Both the position numbers and the translations under genes were made by a program. Positions 48,501 to 60,372 of a stretch of DNA of 64,000 nucleotides are shown here, one piece after another. The stretch comes from Elysia chlorotica (Eukaryota; Mollusca; Gastropoda; Plakobranchidae). Numbering within the stretch: the first letter of the stretch is position 1; each line of letters starts with the position of its first letter. The notes beneath the pieces are model-generated. The model did no database searches and was not told where the DNA came from. It worked only from the letters and a program-made list of their open reading frames with translations. The stretch covers positions 574,238 to 638,237 of the forward strand of contig RQTK01000005.1 of NCBI GenBank assembly GCA_003991915.1, in the 5' to 3' direction.

Positions 48501-48810
48501 TCATCTATACGAAGAGGGGGTGAACGAAAAATGGATATGAGAAGATAATTTTGGGGCGTAACAAACCACAAAAAAGAGCAATGAGAAAAGGGAAACAGAG
48601 GTTAATGTGTCGGATGGGTTCATATTAAATGGACAAGGCGACGAAGTCAAGAAACATAAGACAGCACACAATCATGATAAAGTAAGAGCGGCACACTACC
48701 TTGTCTTGCTGGAGCCGTCTCTTGACGAGCTTGGAGCAACTGACATTCACTGACTGCTGCACATTGCTGGTGTTGTACTCTAGGAAAGACCGACTGTCGA
48801 TCACCATAGT
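41479..48810 (-). CDS. DUSP8/16: Dual-specificity MAP kinase phosphatase, DUSP8/DUSP16 type
   Basis: Dephosphorylates MAP kinases; this subclass acts mainly on JNK and p38. Exons 5' to 3': 48700-48810, 47815-47989, 47127-47314, 46818-46965, 46225-46348, 41479-45502. These total 4,770 nt (1,589 codons plus stop), all in phase. The rhodanese (CH2) domain with VIDSRSFLEYN and the MAPK-docking basic motif KLVKRRLQQDK is followed by WDVVVYDQ. The catalytic domain follows, with RILPFLYLGSQQD, IPVNDNYCEKLLP (likely general-acid Asp) and active site VHCLGGVSRSAT, then RPTISPNFNFLGQLIEYEK. The Ser-rich tail, about 1,340 codons in one exon, ends SLEIIQVS, matching the C-terminal EIIEVS-type end of DUSP16. 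Vertebrate DUSP8 and DUSP16 are about 630-670 aa, so the tail is greatly enlarged. The most N-terminal rhodanese residues must come from an upstream exon. Confidence 0.93.
45503..46224. other. Intron of the DUSP gene
   Basis: AT-rich with no element recognised. It ends in a good pyrimidine tract before the giant exon. Confidence 0.7.
46225..46348 (-). CDS. DUSP8/16: DUSP exon, active-site loop
   Basis: NGCVLVHCLGGVSRSATL holds the catalytic Cys and Arg; TIAYIMKHMRMSPDEAYR follows. The usual HCLAGISRS reads HCLGGVSRS here, a conservative change. Donor AG|gtaggg. Confidence 0.93.
46818..46965 (-). CDS. DUSP8/16: DUSP exon, catalytic domain with general acid
   Basis: VNGISYILNVSKTCPCPTYI and FHRIPVNDNYCEKLLPFF. 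Donor G|gtgaaa, phase 1. Confidence 0.9.
47127..47314 (-). CDS. DUSP8/16: DUSP exon, rhodanese end to catalytic start
   Basis: GGFLAFHASHPSL, then SLSQPCMPVSNMGPTRILPF and LYLGSQQDSLNHELAQ. Donor CAG|gtgagg. Confidence 0.9.
47815..47989 (-). CDS. DUSP8/16: DUSP exon, rhodanese middle
   Basis: VHVLDLLHQTCNIG, WDVVVYDQCTEDPS and FNSVAFLKG. Acceptor catcag, donor G|gtaaag, phase 1 out. Confidence 0.9.
48237..48330 (-). mobile_element. tRNA-like SINE fragment in DUSP intron
   Basis: The reverse complement carries TGGTAGCTCAATCAGTGAAT, an A-box-like arm. Confidence 0.45.
48700..48810 (-). CDS. DUSP8/16: DUSP exon with rhodanese start and docking motif
   Basis: Acceptor gttacag, donor AAG|gtagtg, phase 0 on both sides. 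VIDSRSFLEYN plus SKLVKRRLQQDK. The internal ATG is two codons in and would truncate the fold, so it is probably not the true start. Confidence 0.9.
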
Positions 48811-49330
48811 CTGTAACAAAGAGAGATAGAGAAAAGGCATTAATAGATACTTCAATGATCAATAGTATTTGTTTAATTAGGAAGATCCCATGCCTGGAAG
48901 ACACACATACCCACACAGCAACCTTGTGGTGTGTGTATGTGTTTATGTAAGTTGGTTTTTTGTTTTTGTTGTTGTTGCTCTTTTAATCATTTTTGTGAAT
49001 TTCAAACCGTATACCTCCTGCTCGTCTTTCACAGCTGAAAACTAACGACTAAGCTGACGACACTCCTAATTATAAACTAAAGTGTATACTATTAGTTCTT
49101 TGATAGAGGCAAATAGCAAGTATTTGAGACACTGCAAGGGAAGGTTCCTAAAATATTAAAAATTAATTGCTTCATTAACCACTCGGGTGAGGTGTTTCCT
49201 GTAGTTTAAGCGGTTTAAGGGCATTGAAACAATTCCGGTTGACCATAAATGAGGGAAATGTCCAATAAAAGGTGAAGCCGGGCAAATACAGATAAAGACA
49301 GAGAGAGTGAGGGTGAGAGAGACACAGACA

Positions 49331-49331
49331 T

Positions 49332-49422
<91 letters not shown>

Positions 49423-49424
49423 GA
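49331..49424. repeat. (GATA)n-(GACA)n microsatellite
   Basis: GATA repeat followed by a GA patch and ACAG repeat, in the putative first intron of the DUSP gene. Confidence 0.95.
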
Positions 49425-49608
49425 GACTAGATATAGAGATAGAGAGAGTATTATTCTCTGATGCCTCTATACGACACAAGGTGGTGAGGGGAATTTTTGC
49501 ACTACATTTATGATATCTATCTCCTGTGGTGACCTATAATTTTATCATTCTGATCAGTCATCTAACGTACTGATCACAACACAAACACACACACACATTC
49601 TCTATCTC

Positions 49609-49611
<3 letters not shown>

Positions 49612-49687
<76 letters not shown>
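49612..49687. repeat. (CT)n microsatellite
   Basis: Uninterrupted CT repeat just upstream, on the plus strand, of the possible 5' DUSP exon. Confidence 0.95.
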
Positions 49688-49693
<6 letters not shown>

Positions 49694-49757
49694 ACATAAA
49701 CTTTCATCCAGAAATTTCAGAGTAGCTATCTCCCCGTCAGCAAAGTGGATGACTCAC

Positions 49758-49934
49758 CACCCTGGTCGCGTGTGTATATGTGTCCACACACTCGCACAGA
49801 TCGATAGAGGACGGAGGTATTATAGCATTGGTGCTGGTGTTGGGGACAGGCGCGACAACTCCAACCTCGGGCTTACAAACACACACACATACACACACAC
49901 ACGCATACATACACGGAGGATCTGCCAACCACAA
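49758..49934 (-). CDS. Possible 5' coding exon of the DUSP gene
   Basis: The frame ends ...IDLCECVDTYTHATRV at donor GTG|gtgagt in phase 0, which joins the 48810 acceptor to read ATRVTMVIDSRSF. That is a reasonable N-terminal rhodanese helix and strand. The upstream part contains a (CA)n repeat coded as VCVCVCV, and the start Met (49934 or 49910) is uncertain. Confidence 0.35.
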
Positions 49935-49970
49935 TCAACATCGCCTCAGGGATATCGAGTCGGTTTAAGC

Positions 49971-49973
<3 letters not shown>

Positions 49974-50038
<65 letters not shown>

Positions 50039-50044
50039 ATCTCT
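49974..50044. repeat. (CT)n microsatellite
   Basis: CT repeat with two TAT interruptions near its right end. Confidence 0.95.
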
Positions 50045-50409
50045 TTCTTCTTCCACCTTTTCCCCATTTTAACAGCGTGTGGAACTTCCTTGTGAAAAAA
50101 AGGCCTGTCATAAAGTAAAGCTGCAGGTTTAGAAGAGTTAACAAAAAAAACCAACAAAACAAAAAACAAAAAACAACAAAAAAAACAATAACAACCATCA
50201 CCAACAAAACTCAAAGATTGGATGTCATAATTATTGTTTTTACGGACTGGGACTGACAAGAGACTGCATTTGGTAAATCGACAAAGCAAAAATGATCCAT
50301 TAAAATCGTCGATCCTAATACAAAGAATATGAAGGAATCCTTTATAGTTTTTTTTTTTTTTTTTGTCATTTCCAAAGATTTTCAAAACACCACTGCACGG
50401 AGAAGGAAG

Positions 50410-50500
50410 GAGGAATCATCTTGAAAGTTGAACCGCCAACCTTCAATGAAATCGGAGCACTGCCGACTGAGCTGTCTGAAACCTTGTTGGGTTTACGTGG
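50410..50500 (-). mobile_element. tRNA-like SINE fragment
   Basis: The reverse complement has AGCTCAGTCGGCAGTGCTCC (A-box-like) and GGTTGGCGGTTCAACTTTC (B-box-like) at tRNA spacing. Confidence 0.55.
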
Positions 50501-50718
50501 CAGTGTGACAACCTGGTCGGTTTGTTGTTTTTTTTAATCAAGTTGGCAAGTCTGTCAAATGTAGGCTGGAGACTGGAGAGCTCCTTTCTCTGGGGCTGGT
50601 CATATCTCTCCAGCTGGTCCCAGTGGCTGGCCGGCCACGCCTGTCAACAGCTCATACCCTTCCAGGTGACTGGTCTACAGCTGGGAGACTGGCCCTGCCA
50701 ACTTCAGAGCGGAGAAAG

Positions 50719-50762
50719 TGTGTGTGTATGTGTGTGCGTGTGTGTGTGTGGGGGGGGGGGGG
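50719..50762. repeat. (GT)n-(G)n microsatellite
   Basis: TG repeat ending in a run of about a dozen G. Confidence 0.9.
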
Positions 50763-51779
50763 TATACACTGAATCCCGACAGGGAGCAGAGAGGATGGGG
50801 TGCGAGACTGGAAGTTGAGAAGAAAAGTAAAAGAATGAATGATAATTATGAGAGGAGAAATGAGGAAGAAAATTGGAAAGTAATTTGACGGGAGCGAAGG
50901 GATTCGACGTACAAAAATACATAATTTTGTTAAGAAAATGCTAGAGAGGATGACGAAACCCCGTACAGCAGTATGCAATGTGTATGCTATTATTATCACT
51001 CTGGTTTTTGAGGAGAGGGTTAAGTGTAGTGATAATGGACCTCATTGCCATTTCAGAGTATGTTAGGTTGAGTGTGAGGGAAACGATTTTCCCACCAAAA
51101 TGAGCTGTAAAACTTGGGAGGGGGAAATAAAAGAGTTGTTAAACATCGAATGTTATTAAAGAACACGGGCAGTTAAAGATTAATATAAGAACATTGGCTA
51201 TTTTGTGGGTCCATGTTAATGTGTGAATCTATGCTAGTTGGAGATGCCCTGATTTAAACAAAATACAGAATATATCGGAAGATTAAGGAAATAAAGCACA
51301 TGGAAGGGTGAACAGACAGACCAAAAGCGTGTGTAAAGCAAGTTAGAGAAATTAACATAAATGCAACTAAAGACAATTTATAAAGATTATACCCCCTCCC
51401 GTTTCCCGATTATAAAAAAAAATTAAAAACCAGACACAGAGCGTAGGTTAGAAACGTTTTACGTGCAGAAAGCAGATACATGGATGGACACGAATACCAA
51501 AAATAATTTAAGCAGAGATATGTAAAGACCTAAATCCATACATCATGACTAAACAGAGAGAATGTAACGAAACGAGAGTGATTAGTAATTTAAGGACGCA
51601 TACGTAGTCCTAATCAGAGGCGGCTGCTAACAGCCAACTTCTATTCCAGCTCATCAAACCCGTGACGATCCATAGTAAACATAAGAACAACTTTTCAACA
51701 ATTTTAAACCACACGTCCAAATTTGTCTACACGCTGAATAAAACGGAGGTCACGTTAATCTTGACAGATTGCGTAATAT

Positions 51780-51990
51780 TCGAACTCGCTTGGACTACAA
51801 CTACCTGTAACGGCGCCGGGAAACGATAAGCCCGGAAGCGCAGCCGTCGTCGGAAAGCTTGACCTGGATATCTGGGTGTCCGTTTCTAGATCTAGGCTGG
51901 ACACTGGACATGGGCTTCAGGCGAACGGTCGACCACTCAAACGATTGGACACTAGAATCCGCGACCACCAGATCAGTTCACCCTGACAGT
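51780..51990 (-). promoter_or_regulatory. Candidate promoter or first-exon region of the DUSP gene
   Basis: A GC-richer patch in AT-rich DNA, with GGCGCCGGGAAACG and an ETS-type CCGGAAGCGC core. In minus sense GTTACAG is followed by gtagtt, a possible donor. Placed about 1.9 kb upstream of the possible coding exon. No direct evidence of transcription. Confidence 0.22.
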
Positions 51991-52235
51991 ATACGGTCAG
52001 GAAATGTCCAAATAGTTCTAGAATACCAAGGGTAGGACAAATAGATTTAAAATACAGGAGGTAATTATTATCGGTTATGACCAAAAGGACAAAGATATAA
52101 GGAGCAGTATTCTCGGCTAGGACCAATAGGTTAAACAATTAGGAAGTAATTATTCTGAGCTACGACCAACAGGGATTTAATTCATAGGAAGTAATTATAA
52201 TTGGTCAGAAAATATAAAAGATTCGGACTAATGGA

Positions 52236-52355
52236 ACGGTAGGATGGCTGTTTCGCGCTCAAGACTGGCGAGCGAAAGACGGTGTTAGCGGTTTGATTCT
52301 CAGACGGTGTCCCTCGTATGGTATTATTCAGTAAATGTAGGAAAGCCAATACAAA

Positions 52356-52397
<42 letters not shown>
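52236..52397 (+). mobile_element. tRNA-derived SINE with (GTT)n tail
   Basis: GATGGCTGTTTCGCGCTC (A-box-like) and AGCGGTTTGATTCTCAG (B-box-like), then a short body ending in GTT repeats at 52357-52397. Confidence 0.65.
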
Positions 52398-52400
<3 letters not shown>

Positions 52401-52499
52401 AATTTCAGAATGGGTAGAGAGCTGAGACGAAAAGGAGCTCAGCACAAGTAGTGACTAGAGGGACTAGAAAGTGTGAAGGGTGTGAGGAAGGGAAAATGG

Positions 52500-52910
52500 G
52501 GTGGAAAGACGGGTGGAGACACTCTAGTCAGTCAAGATTGATTAGCCTGTGACAAGGCGTGTGGAAGCTGAGATGGCCGTGCCATACGGCCGCTTCTCAC
52601 GGCACTGTGCCGGACTGTGCCACACTAATGGAAGTGTGCCGGACTCTTGAGACTCTACATGCTTTGCGATCGAAATGACCATAATGGATGACATAATCAC
52701 GCCACTACACATGGGGTTTTCTTATTGCTTATTGGCTCCGTACGTGAAGGATAAAGGTTTAATTGGACATCAATGCAGATTCAGCTAAATATCGTCTCGT
52801 TTTGCTGGTTGGTCCCGTCAACGCACCGCCTGATGGCGCAGTGACGGTGCTAACTTAAACAAGCAGCAAAATACACTGGTCAGGTTAATTAATGGGACTA
52901 AATGGGTTTA
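52500..52910. promoter_or_regulatory. Candidate regulatory stretch
   Basis: A non-repetitive, moderate-GC sequence with GATTGATTAG, TTAATTAATGGG, a CGTGCCATACGGCCG palindromic patch and GTGCCGGACT repeated. There is no open frame. The call rests only on contrast with the repeat-rich flanks. Confidence 0.18.
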
Positions 52911-53079
52911 CGAAAAATCGCCGTGGGCCACTAGACAAGGAAATGCTCTTTACAGACCAAATGGGTCAATTTGTTTTTGTTTTTTAACTCTTTTCTAAAG
53001 TTGAATGAACCAATTTTATTTCCGACTCTCTGTATATCTGTCTCTGCATATGCCTCTTCCCTCTTTATGTGCTGTCACA

Positions 53080-53250
53080 CACGAGACAGGGCGGAGATAC
53101 CATGTCTTTTGTCTCACTGGGTCACATTAAACTAATACCGACCCAACCAGTTACAGGGGAATCGGACAAATACATCTGTCGATCGTGGGGATTAGAACCG
53201 TGGACCTTCCAAAATGGATACCAACGCCCTACAACGTCAGCAAGTTTGTC
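53080..53250 (-). mobile_element. SINE-like element, shares a core with 58.7 kb
   Basis: GGTCACATTAAACTAATACC and a B-box-like GGTTCTAATCCCC (reverse complement), matching the layout at 58678-58805. Confidence 0.5.
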
Positions 53251-53940
53251 TGACAGACAGGCAAACAAACAGACACATAGACATAATTATATAAATATTG
53301 TGATTACAAAATAAAGAAAGAAAATGAGAAGAAAAAAAGTTTCAAAACAAATACAATCCACTAACTAGTGCAGGTGTAGAAGTTTTTAGGGCAAGCCTGG
53401 ATGTCTATTGTACACACGGGCAATCCATCATACAGATAAGGGAGGGAAAACGACGGTTTTCTATTTTGTGCTTAAATGATATTGCAATAGCCCTCTGATA
53501 AAGGGCAATATTGTGTGCGACTATCGACTTTTATCAGGCTGTTCAGCATTCAAAGCGCAACACGTTTTTTTCGTCTGTTTATCTTATCCAAAATCAATAG
53601 GGAAAAACCCAAACTGATGATCATGGGAAGGCAAAAAAATGACACAAATTCACAACAATAAATACATCGAAAGGAAAAAAAACAAAAACAAAAACAACAA
53701 CAGGATAAACATATCGTTAAGCTAATAAATGACATAAAAAATCGATGGTTCGATACAGACAGACAGGCGGGCTGTAGTGTATACATATAGGTGAATATCA
53801 TTTAAATAAATCAAAGAAGAAAAAGGCAAGTTGGGCAATCCAAAATAAAAGGGATTGAAGGTATAGAGCTAGTGAGATATACCCACAGAAGTCTAATCTT
53901 TAGAGTTTTGTGGGTACACCTCATAGATTCGTGTACCAAG

Positions 53941-53941
53941 C

Positions 53942-54009
<68 letters not shown>

Positions 54010-54010
54010 C
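53941..54010. repeat. (GA)n-(G)n microsatellite
   Basis: AG repeat ending in a G run. Confidence 0.95.
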
Positions 54011-57000
54011 GCAAATAGCCAGAGTCAGGCAGTCAGAAAAATTCATAAGATACTCTTTCGCAGATAGGTAATGAAAACTGCTATTCAATGCTGTATAGTG
54101 GATAGTGACGTAAAAAGTCGTAACTCGGGATACGACTTTTTGGAAATAAAACATGTTAAAGCGCATAGTGGTTCCCACCTTCTGTCAAAATGACAGAGCT
54201 GTGGCTTAAAAATTAAGCATTTTATAACACATTGTTTGTTTTTTTTAGCTTTATTTCTACGTGCGAGGAAATTTGACTTCCTAAAGGGTTTAATTCCAGA
54301 TACGACTTTTTATATTTCAGATATATGTGCTGTTTATATCCTATGGGTGTCATACGACTTTTTTTTTTGTTTCAAATGAACCACATCCAGTTGTGTATTC
54401 CTGGGTTGTATATTGACTTACGGCTATTTGGGCTCTGATAAATGTTTACGGCGTTCTATGCATTTACTTTTAGCTCTGTGAGAAACGATTTTTGATCAGT
54501 TACTTTATGAGTGTACCCATTCCATTGTAAAATGTGATCTTAGAGTTTCAGGGAATGGTTTTTATCGTTCTAAATTTTATTTCTTATTTTTGCACTCTGT
54601 GGAGCATCCATTTTTTCTTCATTATTATAATTAAATAAATATTTAAATTTAGATATAAAAGGCTGTACATGTATCAAAAACTAAGATGCATTGTCGGTTA
54701 AAACATAGGAATGCATAAAAAGGTTGAAATTAGAGTTACGCCCTGTCGTCCTCAATGTGTAACAGTTTTAACAACTATTTACTCGCAGAAAATCGTAACT
54801 CACTGTTGCGGGAAAACTACGGTAGCTGTGCGCATATTACTCAAAGAAAAAAAATTATTTTGTGCGTTTTAATAGCCGCATGCAAAAAATAACAACGATA
54901 TGCCCACTAGTTTAAAAATAAAAAAGCTGTTTTTGACCTCCTGAAAACTGGTGATTTTGAGATACGTCTTTTTGGTTCCGAATATACTGTCCAGAACACA
55001 GTTATGGGTAACCTTTGTCTGTGAGATTTCTCCTCTAGCGGAGCATACTAGCGTGAGTGGTTTGATGACTTACACAACAAAAGGCTTGTACGGCCTTCAT
55101 CCATTGATTGAGGTACATGTATATGTACCAGAAAAGCTTTTCCTCTCTACTGACAGCCTCTGCAGACCCAATCCACCAGTTGGTTATAATATGCACATAT
55201 ACGGGGTCCTCCTTGCCGATGAGCGTGATCTGCAAACAGCATCGTGTGAGCCCGACACGTGAGGCGACGACAGCAGACGAATGTCTGCGCCCCAACATGG
55301 GGTCCCAGGAGCAGCGGTCACGAATTTACTCTTACATGAGCTGCTGCAGGCGTTAGGATTAGATGTTGAGTTGAGTTGGTTGCATATCGTCCAACGTCAG
55401 CACTCTATATTGGTATACTGTGGACGGACTCGAAGACTAACATCTGACATTGTTGTGTGCTGCCACACAGAGACAGTGCGGGGGTAACTGGATGAGCAGG
55501 CAGACACAATAACCCGTGGAGCGACGGCAGCTTTGATGGTTAGTAGTGCTCTCGACTAACGACGGAGTGGTCTGAGGTTCGAATCTTGACGTATGTCCAT
55601 TTCACGTAAATGATTCTTCAAGAAATTATCTAAGGAGCCTTACCTAGCCAAAGATGACTTATCCATCGTAGTAAAAATTAATATGGTCAAGGCCAGGACA
55701 ACATGGGTAACATTAGTATTGTTTGATCCAGGCAGAAGAAAATAAAAATAGGAAGAATTGGAGGCAGCTAAACAACTTCAGGTGCTAAAAATACTTTTAT
55801 TACTAACTGCTATTGCTATCGTTGCAGCAGCTGCTACTTTTATTACAACTTGTCGGAGTTATTAGATTTATTATCTTTTAAATCCATTTTTAGGGGGGAG
55901 GGTGGGGAGAATGGCGTGGGAGATGACGTTCTGTGGACTGAATATTAATCTAATTTCACCACAAAGCTAATACAAGAAGATCACACGATTTATCCAAAAC
56001 GATTGCATTTCCGAGCATGTTTTGGTGGTTGCTGAGGTAGACTTTTCATGACAGGTTTTGAGATAAATGGATGAGATCAAGGTCATCATCCAAGCCGGAC
56101 CAACACGGGCGGCTGGACGGACACGTGACGCGAGGCGTCCTTGACCTATACGGACATCCTAACCAGTCACAACTTATTTGCGATCGGTTCTCAGCCTGCC
56201 TGAACAAACATGAAAACAAACATCTACAAGTATACCCACTAGGGTCACAGCAGACACGCGCCATCAAGCTGATACAAAACGAAGAAGAAAAAAAAAAGGG
56301 TGGGGGGTGATAAAGCTTACCGGAGCTACTACAAGGTGCATTATCGTGCATAAATAAACTATCGTACGCATGGTTGCAGTTTTGAACTATGGACTGAAAG
56401 GGGGTAGGTAGGTAGGAAATGAACAGATGGTATGACTCATAACGCTAGTGCACATATCGAAAGGTTATTATTAATGTGTTGGCATTAGAGTTGTAAAAGG
56501 GATCAAGTTGATAAATATTCTGTCCAACAGTATGCAGCATAGTACAACGCGCTTGATAATAAATTATACGTGCATGTTGTAATGGTTGTGTGTGCCAGTG
56601 TTGGCAAGGAATACTAATGTCCTTGGTCGAACTACATTCTTATGCAAAAGAAAAGGCCGAGTTTTAGAAGTAAATTAACGTTGAGTTAAAATTATCGAGT
56701 TGCTTTTTAGGAGATTAAAACAAAAATTCAGGGTTAGCTTTTGATCGACCAAAATAACATACCAGAATGAAAAGTAAATGACAATATATTTCTTGTACAC
56801 AGTGATCCCTTGATCCCCAATAAGATGCTCAGTCCTAATGCTCAGGTCAACATCGTGAAAGAGTCCCAAAACTGACGCCTGCTAACTTAACGTGCTGACA
56901 CACACAGACAGAGCGGGGCAGATGACCGAGCGGTTGAAAAAAAAGTGGTAGGAGCCATTAATTGTTAGTGTTGACATTGTTGCTCAGGTATGAACCGCTA

Positions 57001-57780
57001 TGTTACATACGTTTAAACACAATGGTTGTTACTGTGATTATTGGGGTTATTGTTCTAACTGTAGTTTTATCGCACATGTTGCGTGGCTCTAACAGATGGC
57101 AAGGTAGTTTTGGCGACATGGAAGTTATGTCCTGTCGCATCCATTGTTTGCTATACTCGGAACGTTATGACTGCGTGAGGCAATGTGAACGTAGCTGGCA
57201 AGTCGAAGTGGAAGACTGATGTGTAAGAATTTTTTACATCATAATTAGAGGAACCCAACCCCTATCACATGTAACAAAGAAACAAAAAAAAAAAACAAAA
57301 CCAGCACAGTGCTTCGTTCAGAGTTTGACAACACATTAACACACAACGAAGGAAAAAGATATTTAATTTTTTTTTAAACACATAGTCTAACACTATCTGT
57401 CTTTTCGCGTTATACATATAAAACATGTAGAGAGTACAGTCTTGTGATGAAACAGAAACTGAAACGATGGATAAGAATTAATATAGAATCTAGATGTATG
57501 ACTAGATGGACTGAACAAGAGAAGTAGAGCTCAAAATAGTGTGATAGAGAATGCAATGAGTCATACAACCATCTGACATACTCTGCCCCTGAGGGTAATA
57601 CAAATTGATTTTCTTTAGTTAAATTCGAAAGATATGAGTTTAGTACATCGACTTACTCTGAGCCAAGTAACATCAACGGAGCAGATCGAATAGGTCGAAT
57701 TTTCAAGGACCGTGATTCACACAATAAAATACGGGTAGCTTTTGTTACTGAGATCTATCAATAGCATAGAATGATATAGA
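54011..57780. other. Gene-free stretch
   Basis: Only short open frames without domain character, and one SINE-like remnant at 55.52-55.64 kb. Confidence 0.5.
55520..55640 (+). mobile_element. tRNA-derived SINE-like element
   Basis: GATGGTTAGTAGTGCTCTCG (A-box-like) and GAGGTTCGAATCTTGACG (B-box-like) at tRNA spacing. Confidence 0.6.
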
Positions 57781-57830
57781 ACGGATTATGGATTATCTCG
57801 AATATTTATTGAAGGACAAAACGATTAATA

Positions 57831-57964
57831 TATACACACACACATGCATACATACATACATACATACATACATACATACATACATACATACATACATACA
57901 TACATACATACATACATACATACATACATACATACATACACACACAAATATATATAACTATAGT

Positions 57965-58000
<36 letters not shown>

Positions 58001-58092
58001 TACATACATACATACATACATACATACATACATACATACATACATACATACATACATACATACATACATACATACATACATACATACATACA
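57831..58092. repeat. (CATA)n-(CGCA)n-(CATA)n microsatellite
   Basis: Two long ACAT tetranucleotide arrays around a short unique segment and an ACGC array. The open frames (His/Thr/Tyr/Ile or Met/Tyr/Val/Cys) are artefacts. Confidence 0.97.
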
Positions 58093-58674
58093 AGAGCCAG
58101 GGAAAATCGGTGAGGAGGGCACTTGTCTAAATTAATAAGTACAGAAATAATAAATACACAAATGATAAGGGTAAAAATATAAAGTGGGATGACTTGGCTG
58201 CAGATGGAAAAGGTGAAGGAGGAGGGGTGAGGGAGAGAAGAAGAAGAGGAAAGAGAGAAGATGGTAGATAGATAAGAGTTTAAAATGAATGTAGAGGAAA
58301 AAGATGAGAAAGGTAGATTGTGTTTGAAAAAAAGAGGGAAAGAGAGCTAGAGGTATGTCAGGAAGGAGGGTGCAAAATTAAATAAGAATGGAAAAGAGAA
58401 AAAAATGACATGGAGGGAATACAGATACATTTGGTAGTGACACAGACAAAAAAGATATTAGAAAAGACTGCGTTGGGAGGAACAAAGCTTTAGCATGAAA
58501 GAAAGACTGCTCCATCCAAAGATCGGTTTTGGCGCACGTTACCCTATGTCCGCGTAAATCAAAAGTTTAATACACCAGTATCCAAAACCTAACAGGTAAA
58601 AAAAAGGGTAAAGGGAGAGAAATACCGGAAATGGGGGTGGTAAAGGTTAAAAGAAGAAGGATCCAAGTAGACTG
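58093..58674. repeat. Duplication block A
   Basis: From AGAGCCAGGGAAAATCGGTG to CCAAGTAGACTGA. A close copy in the same orientation lies at 61064-61638. Confidence 0.9.
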
Positions 58675-58677
58675 ACA

Positions 58678-58805
58678 TGACCCATGTTACAGCCGGTCAC
58701 ATTAGACTTACACCGACCCACCAGTAGGAGGTGAAATCGCTAGGGCTCGAACCACGGATCTCCTGTGTCGGAAGCCGGTGTTCTACCCCAGGGCTCCCGC
58801 GCCCC
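58678..58805 (-). mobile_element. tRNA-derived SINE-like element
   Basis: The reverse complement has a B-box-like GGTTCGAGCCCTAGC and an A-box-like arm near GTAGAACACCGGCTTCC. It shares the CACATTAGACTTACACCGAC core with the 53.1 kb element. Confidence 0.55.
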
Positions 58806-59529
58806 CTAAATTGAGTTAAGGGAACAATGACAAAACCGTTTTAGGATGTCATGCTTAAAACATTTCATTATTGTGTTTCCTTTTTTAAGAAGATAAAATA
58901 ACAGAATCCATCGTCCCAAGTTAAAACAGATCAATTATGAAAGGTATAAATGGTCTAAACTTCTCTGTGTGGCAGAAGATCCCATCTTTGCGTTTTAAAA
59001 TAATATCAATGAAACGTAGACAGGTTGTCCTCATTGATCTAAGGAAACAATGACGAAAATGTATTAAGGTCATGCTTAGAAGTGTGTAATTATGCCCTTT
59101 CCGGTTAAAAAAAAATATTTTAAGTGGCAGATGACATGATTATGCCATCTCCTTAAAAGCATACAGGGGTGTCTATCTTTGTGCTTTTAAAACAGAACAA
59201 CAAGAAAATGTATGGACACAGTCTAATATTGATCTCAATGAGTAATGACAAACACATGTAAAAACACAATGATATGCAGACATGGCCACCCTCATTCAGG
59301 CTGACCGATGACTGATCTCTAAAGTTATTGTTAATTTGACCCATATTGATAAATGCGTGGGAACTCCACGATTATAATAGTAGCCATTACCCCCAATCTG
59401 CTAATAGGCAGAAGGGTATGATAGACGCACGAAGGAAATCTACTCGACATTTATAGCCCTTTATGCACTATATTATCGTCCCGTATAGCAACACGCTTTA
59501 CCGTTAGAGTTATATTGCTAGTATTACAT

Positions 59530-59606
<77 letters not shown>

Positions 59607-59756
59607 NNNNNNNNNNNNNNNNNNNNNNNNNNNNNNNNNNNNNNNNNNNNNNNNNNNNNNNNNNNNNNNNNNNNNNNNNNNNNNNNNNNNNNNNNNNNNN
59701 NNNNNNNNNNNNNNNNNNNNNNNNNNNNNNNNNNNNNNNNNNNNNNNNNATTATTA

Positions 59757-59820
<64 letters not shown>

Positions 59821-59832
59821 GGTGGTGGTGGT
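59530..59832. repeat. (GTT)n array interrupted by assembly gap
   Basis: GTT repeat on both sides of 143 undetermined bases at 59607-59749, ending in GGT repeats. The true length is unknown. Confidence 0.95.
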
Positions 59833-60253
59833 GATATGTTCATAATTAAAAAAATGTGTGTTTGTGTGTTGTCGTTTTTTTTCCTCTATTTTGTTTCTTG
59901 TACTTCTTCATAGGCATAAGGTTTCATATAATTTTGTACTATGACATTGTACGATCCTTGTTTTTTTGTGTTGTTTTTTGTTTTTATCTTTTTTTGTTAC
60001 GAAAACATTTTCCGCATTTTTTCTTCAATGTTTTCCAAGGCTAGTCTTTCCAGCTATAATTATCACAATCAGGGTAGAACGGTTTAGATAGCCTTTGGGG
60101 TAGGCCTAGACGTAAAGTCTGCACAAGCAGTCTCATTTTACCAACTTTCTCTAAGCTATAAACGACCGACCATTCAGATTGCTATTATATGTACATGTAC
60201 CACATTACTTGTAGCTATAATCTATACCATTACAGTGACTGTGCTTTAAATGC
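59750..60253. repeat. Duplication block B
   Basis: From ATTATTATGTTG through ATGTTCATAATTAAAAAAAT to GTGCTTTAAATGC. A near-identical direct copy lies at 62388-62895. Confidence 0.9.
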
Positions 60254-60331
60254 TGTACTAGTTTACTGCGCATAGGTGATCCTAATCTCGACCATTGTGT
60301 GTAAGTGTGGGGCATGACTCACTGTTCGCTC

Positions 60332-60372
<41 letters not shown>

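Noticed and set aside
50555..50720. GC-richer patch as another exon
   Set aside because: No frame gives family-like sequence, and no splice sites fit the phosphatase. I could not distinguish it from a repeat remnant.
56962..57219. 85-codon frame with a hydrophobic N-terminal part
   Set aside because: No recognisable family, no exon context and no cysteine pattern that I can place. It may be chance.
57788..58135. Periodic array resembling a CRISPR or coding repeat
   Set aside because: A simple (CATA)n/(CGCA)n tetranucleotide repeat without unique spacers, in an animal genome.
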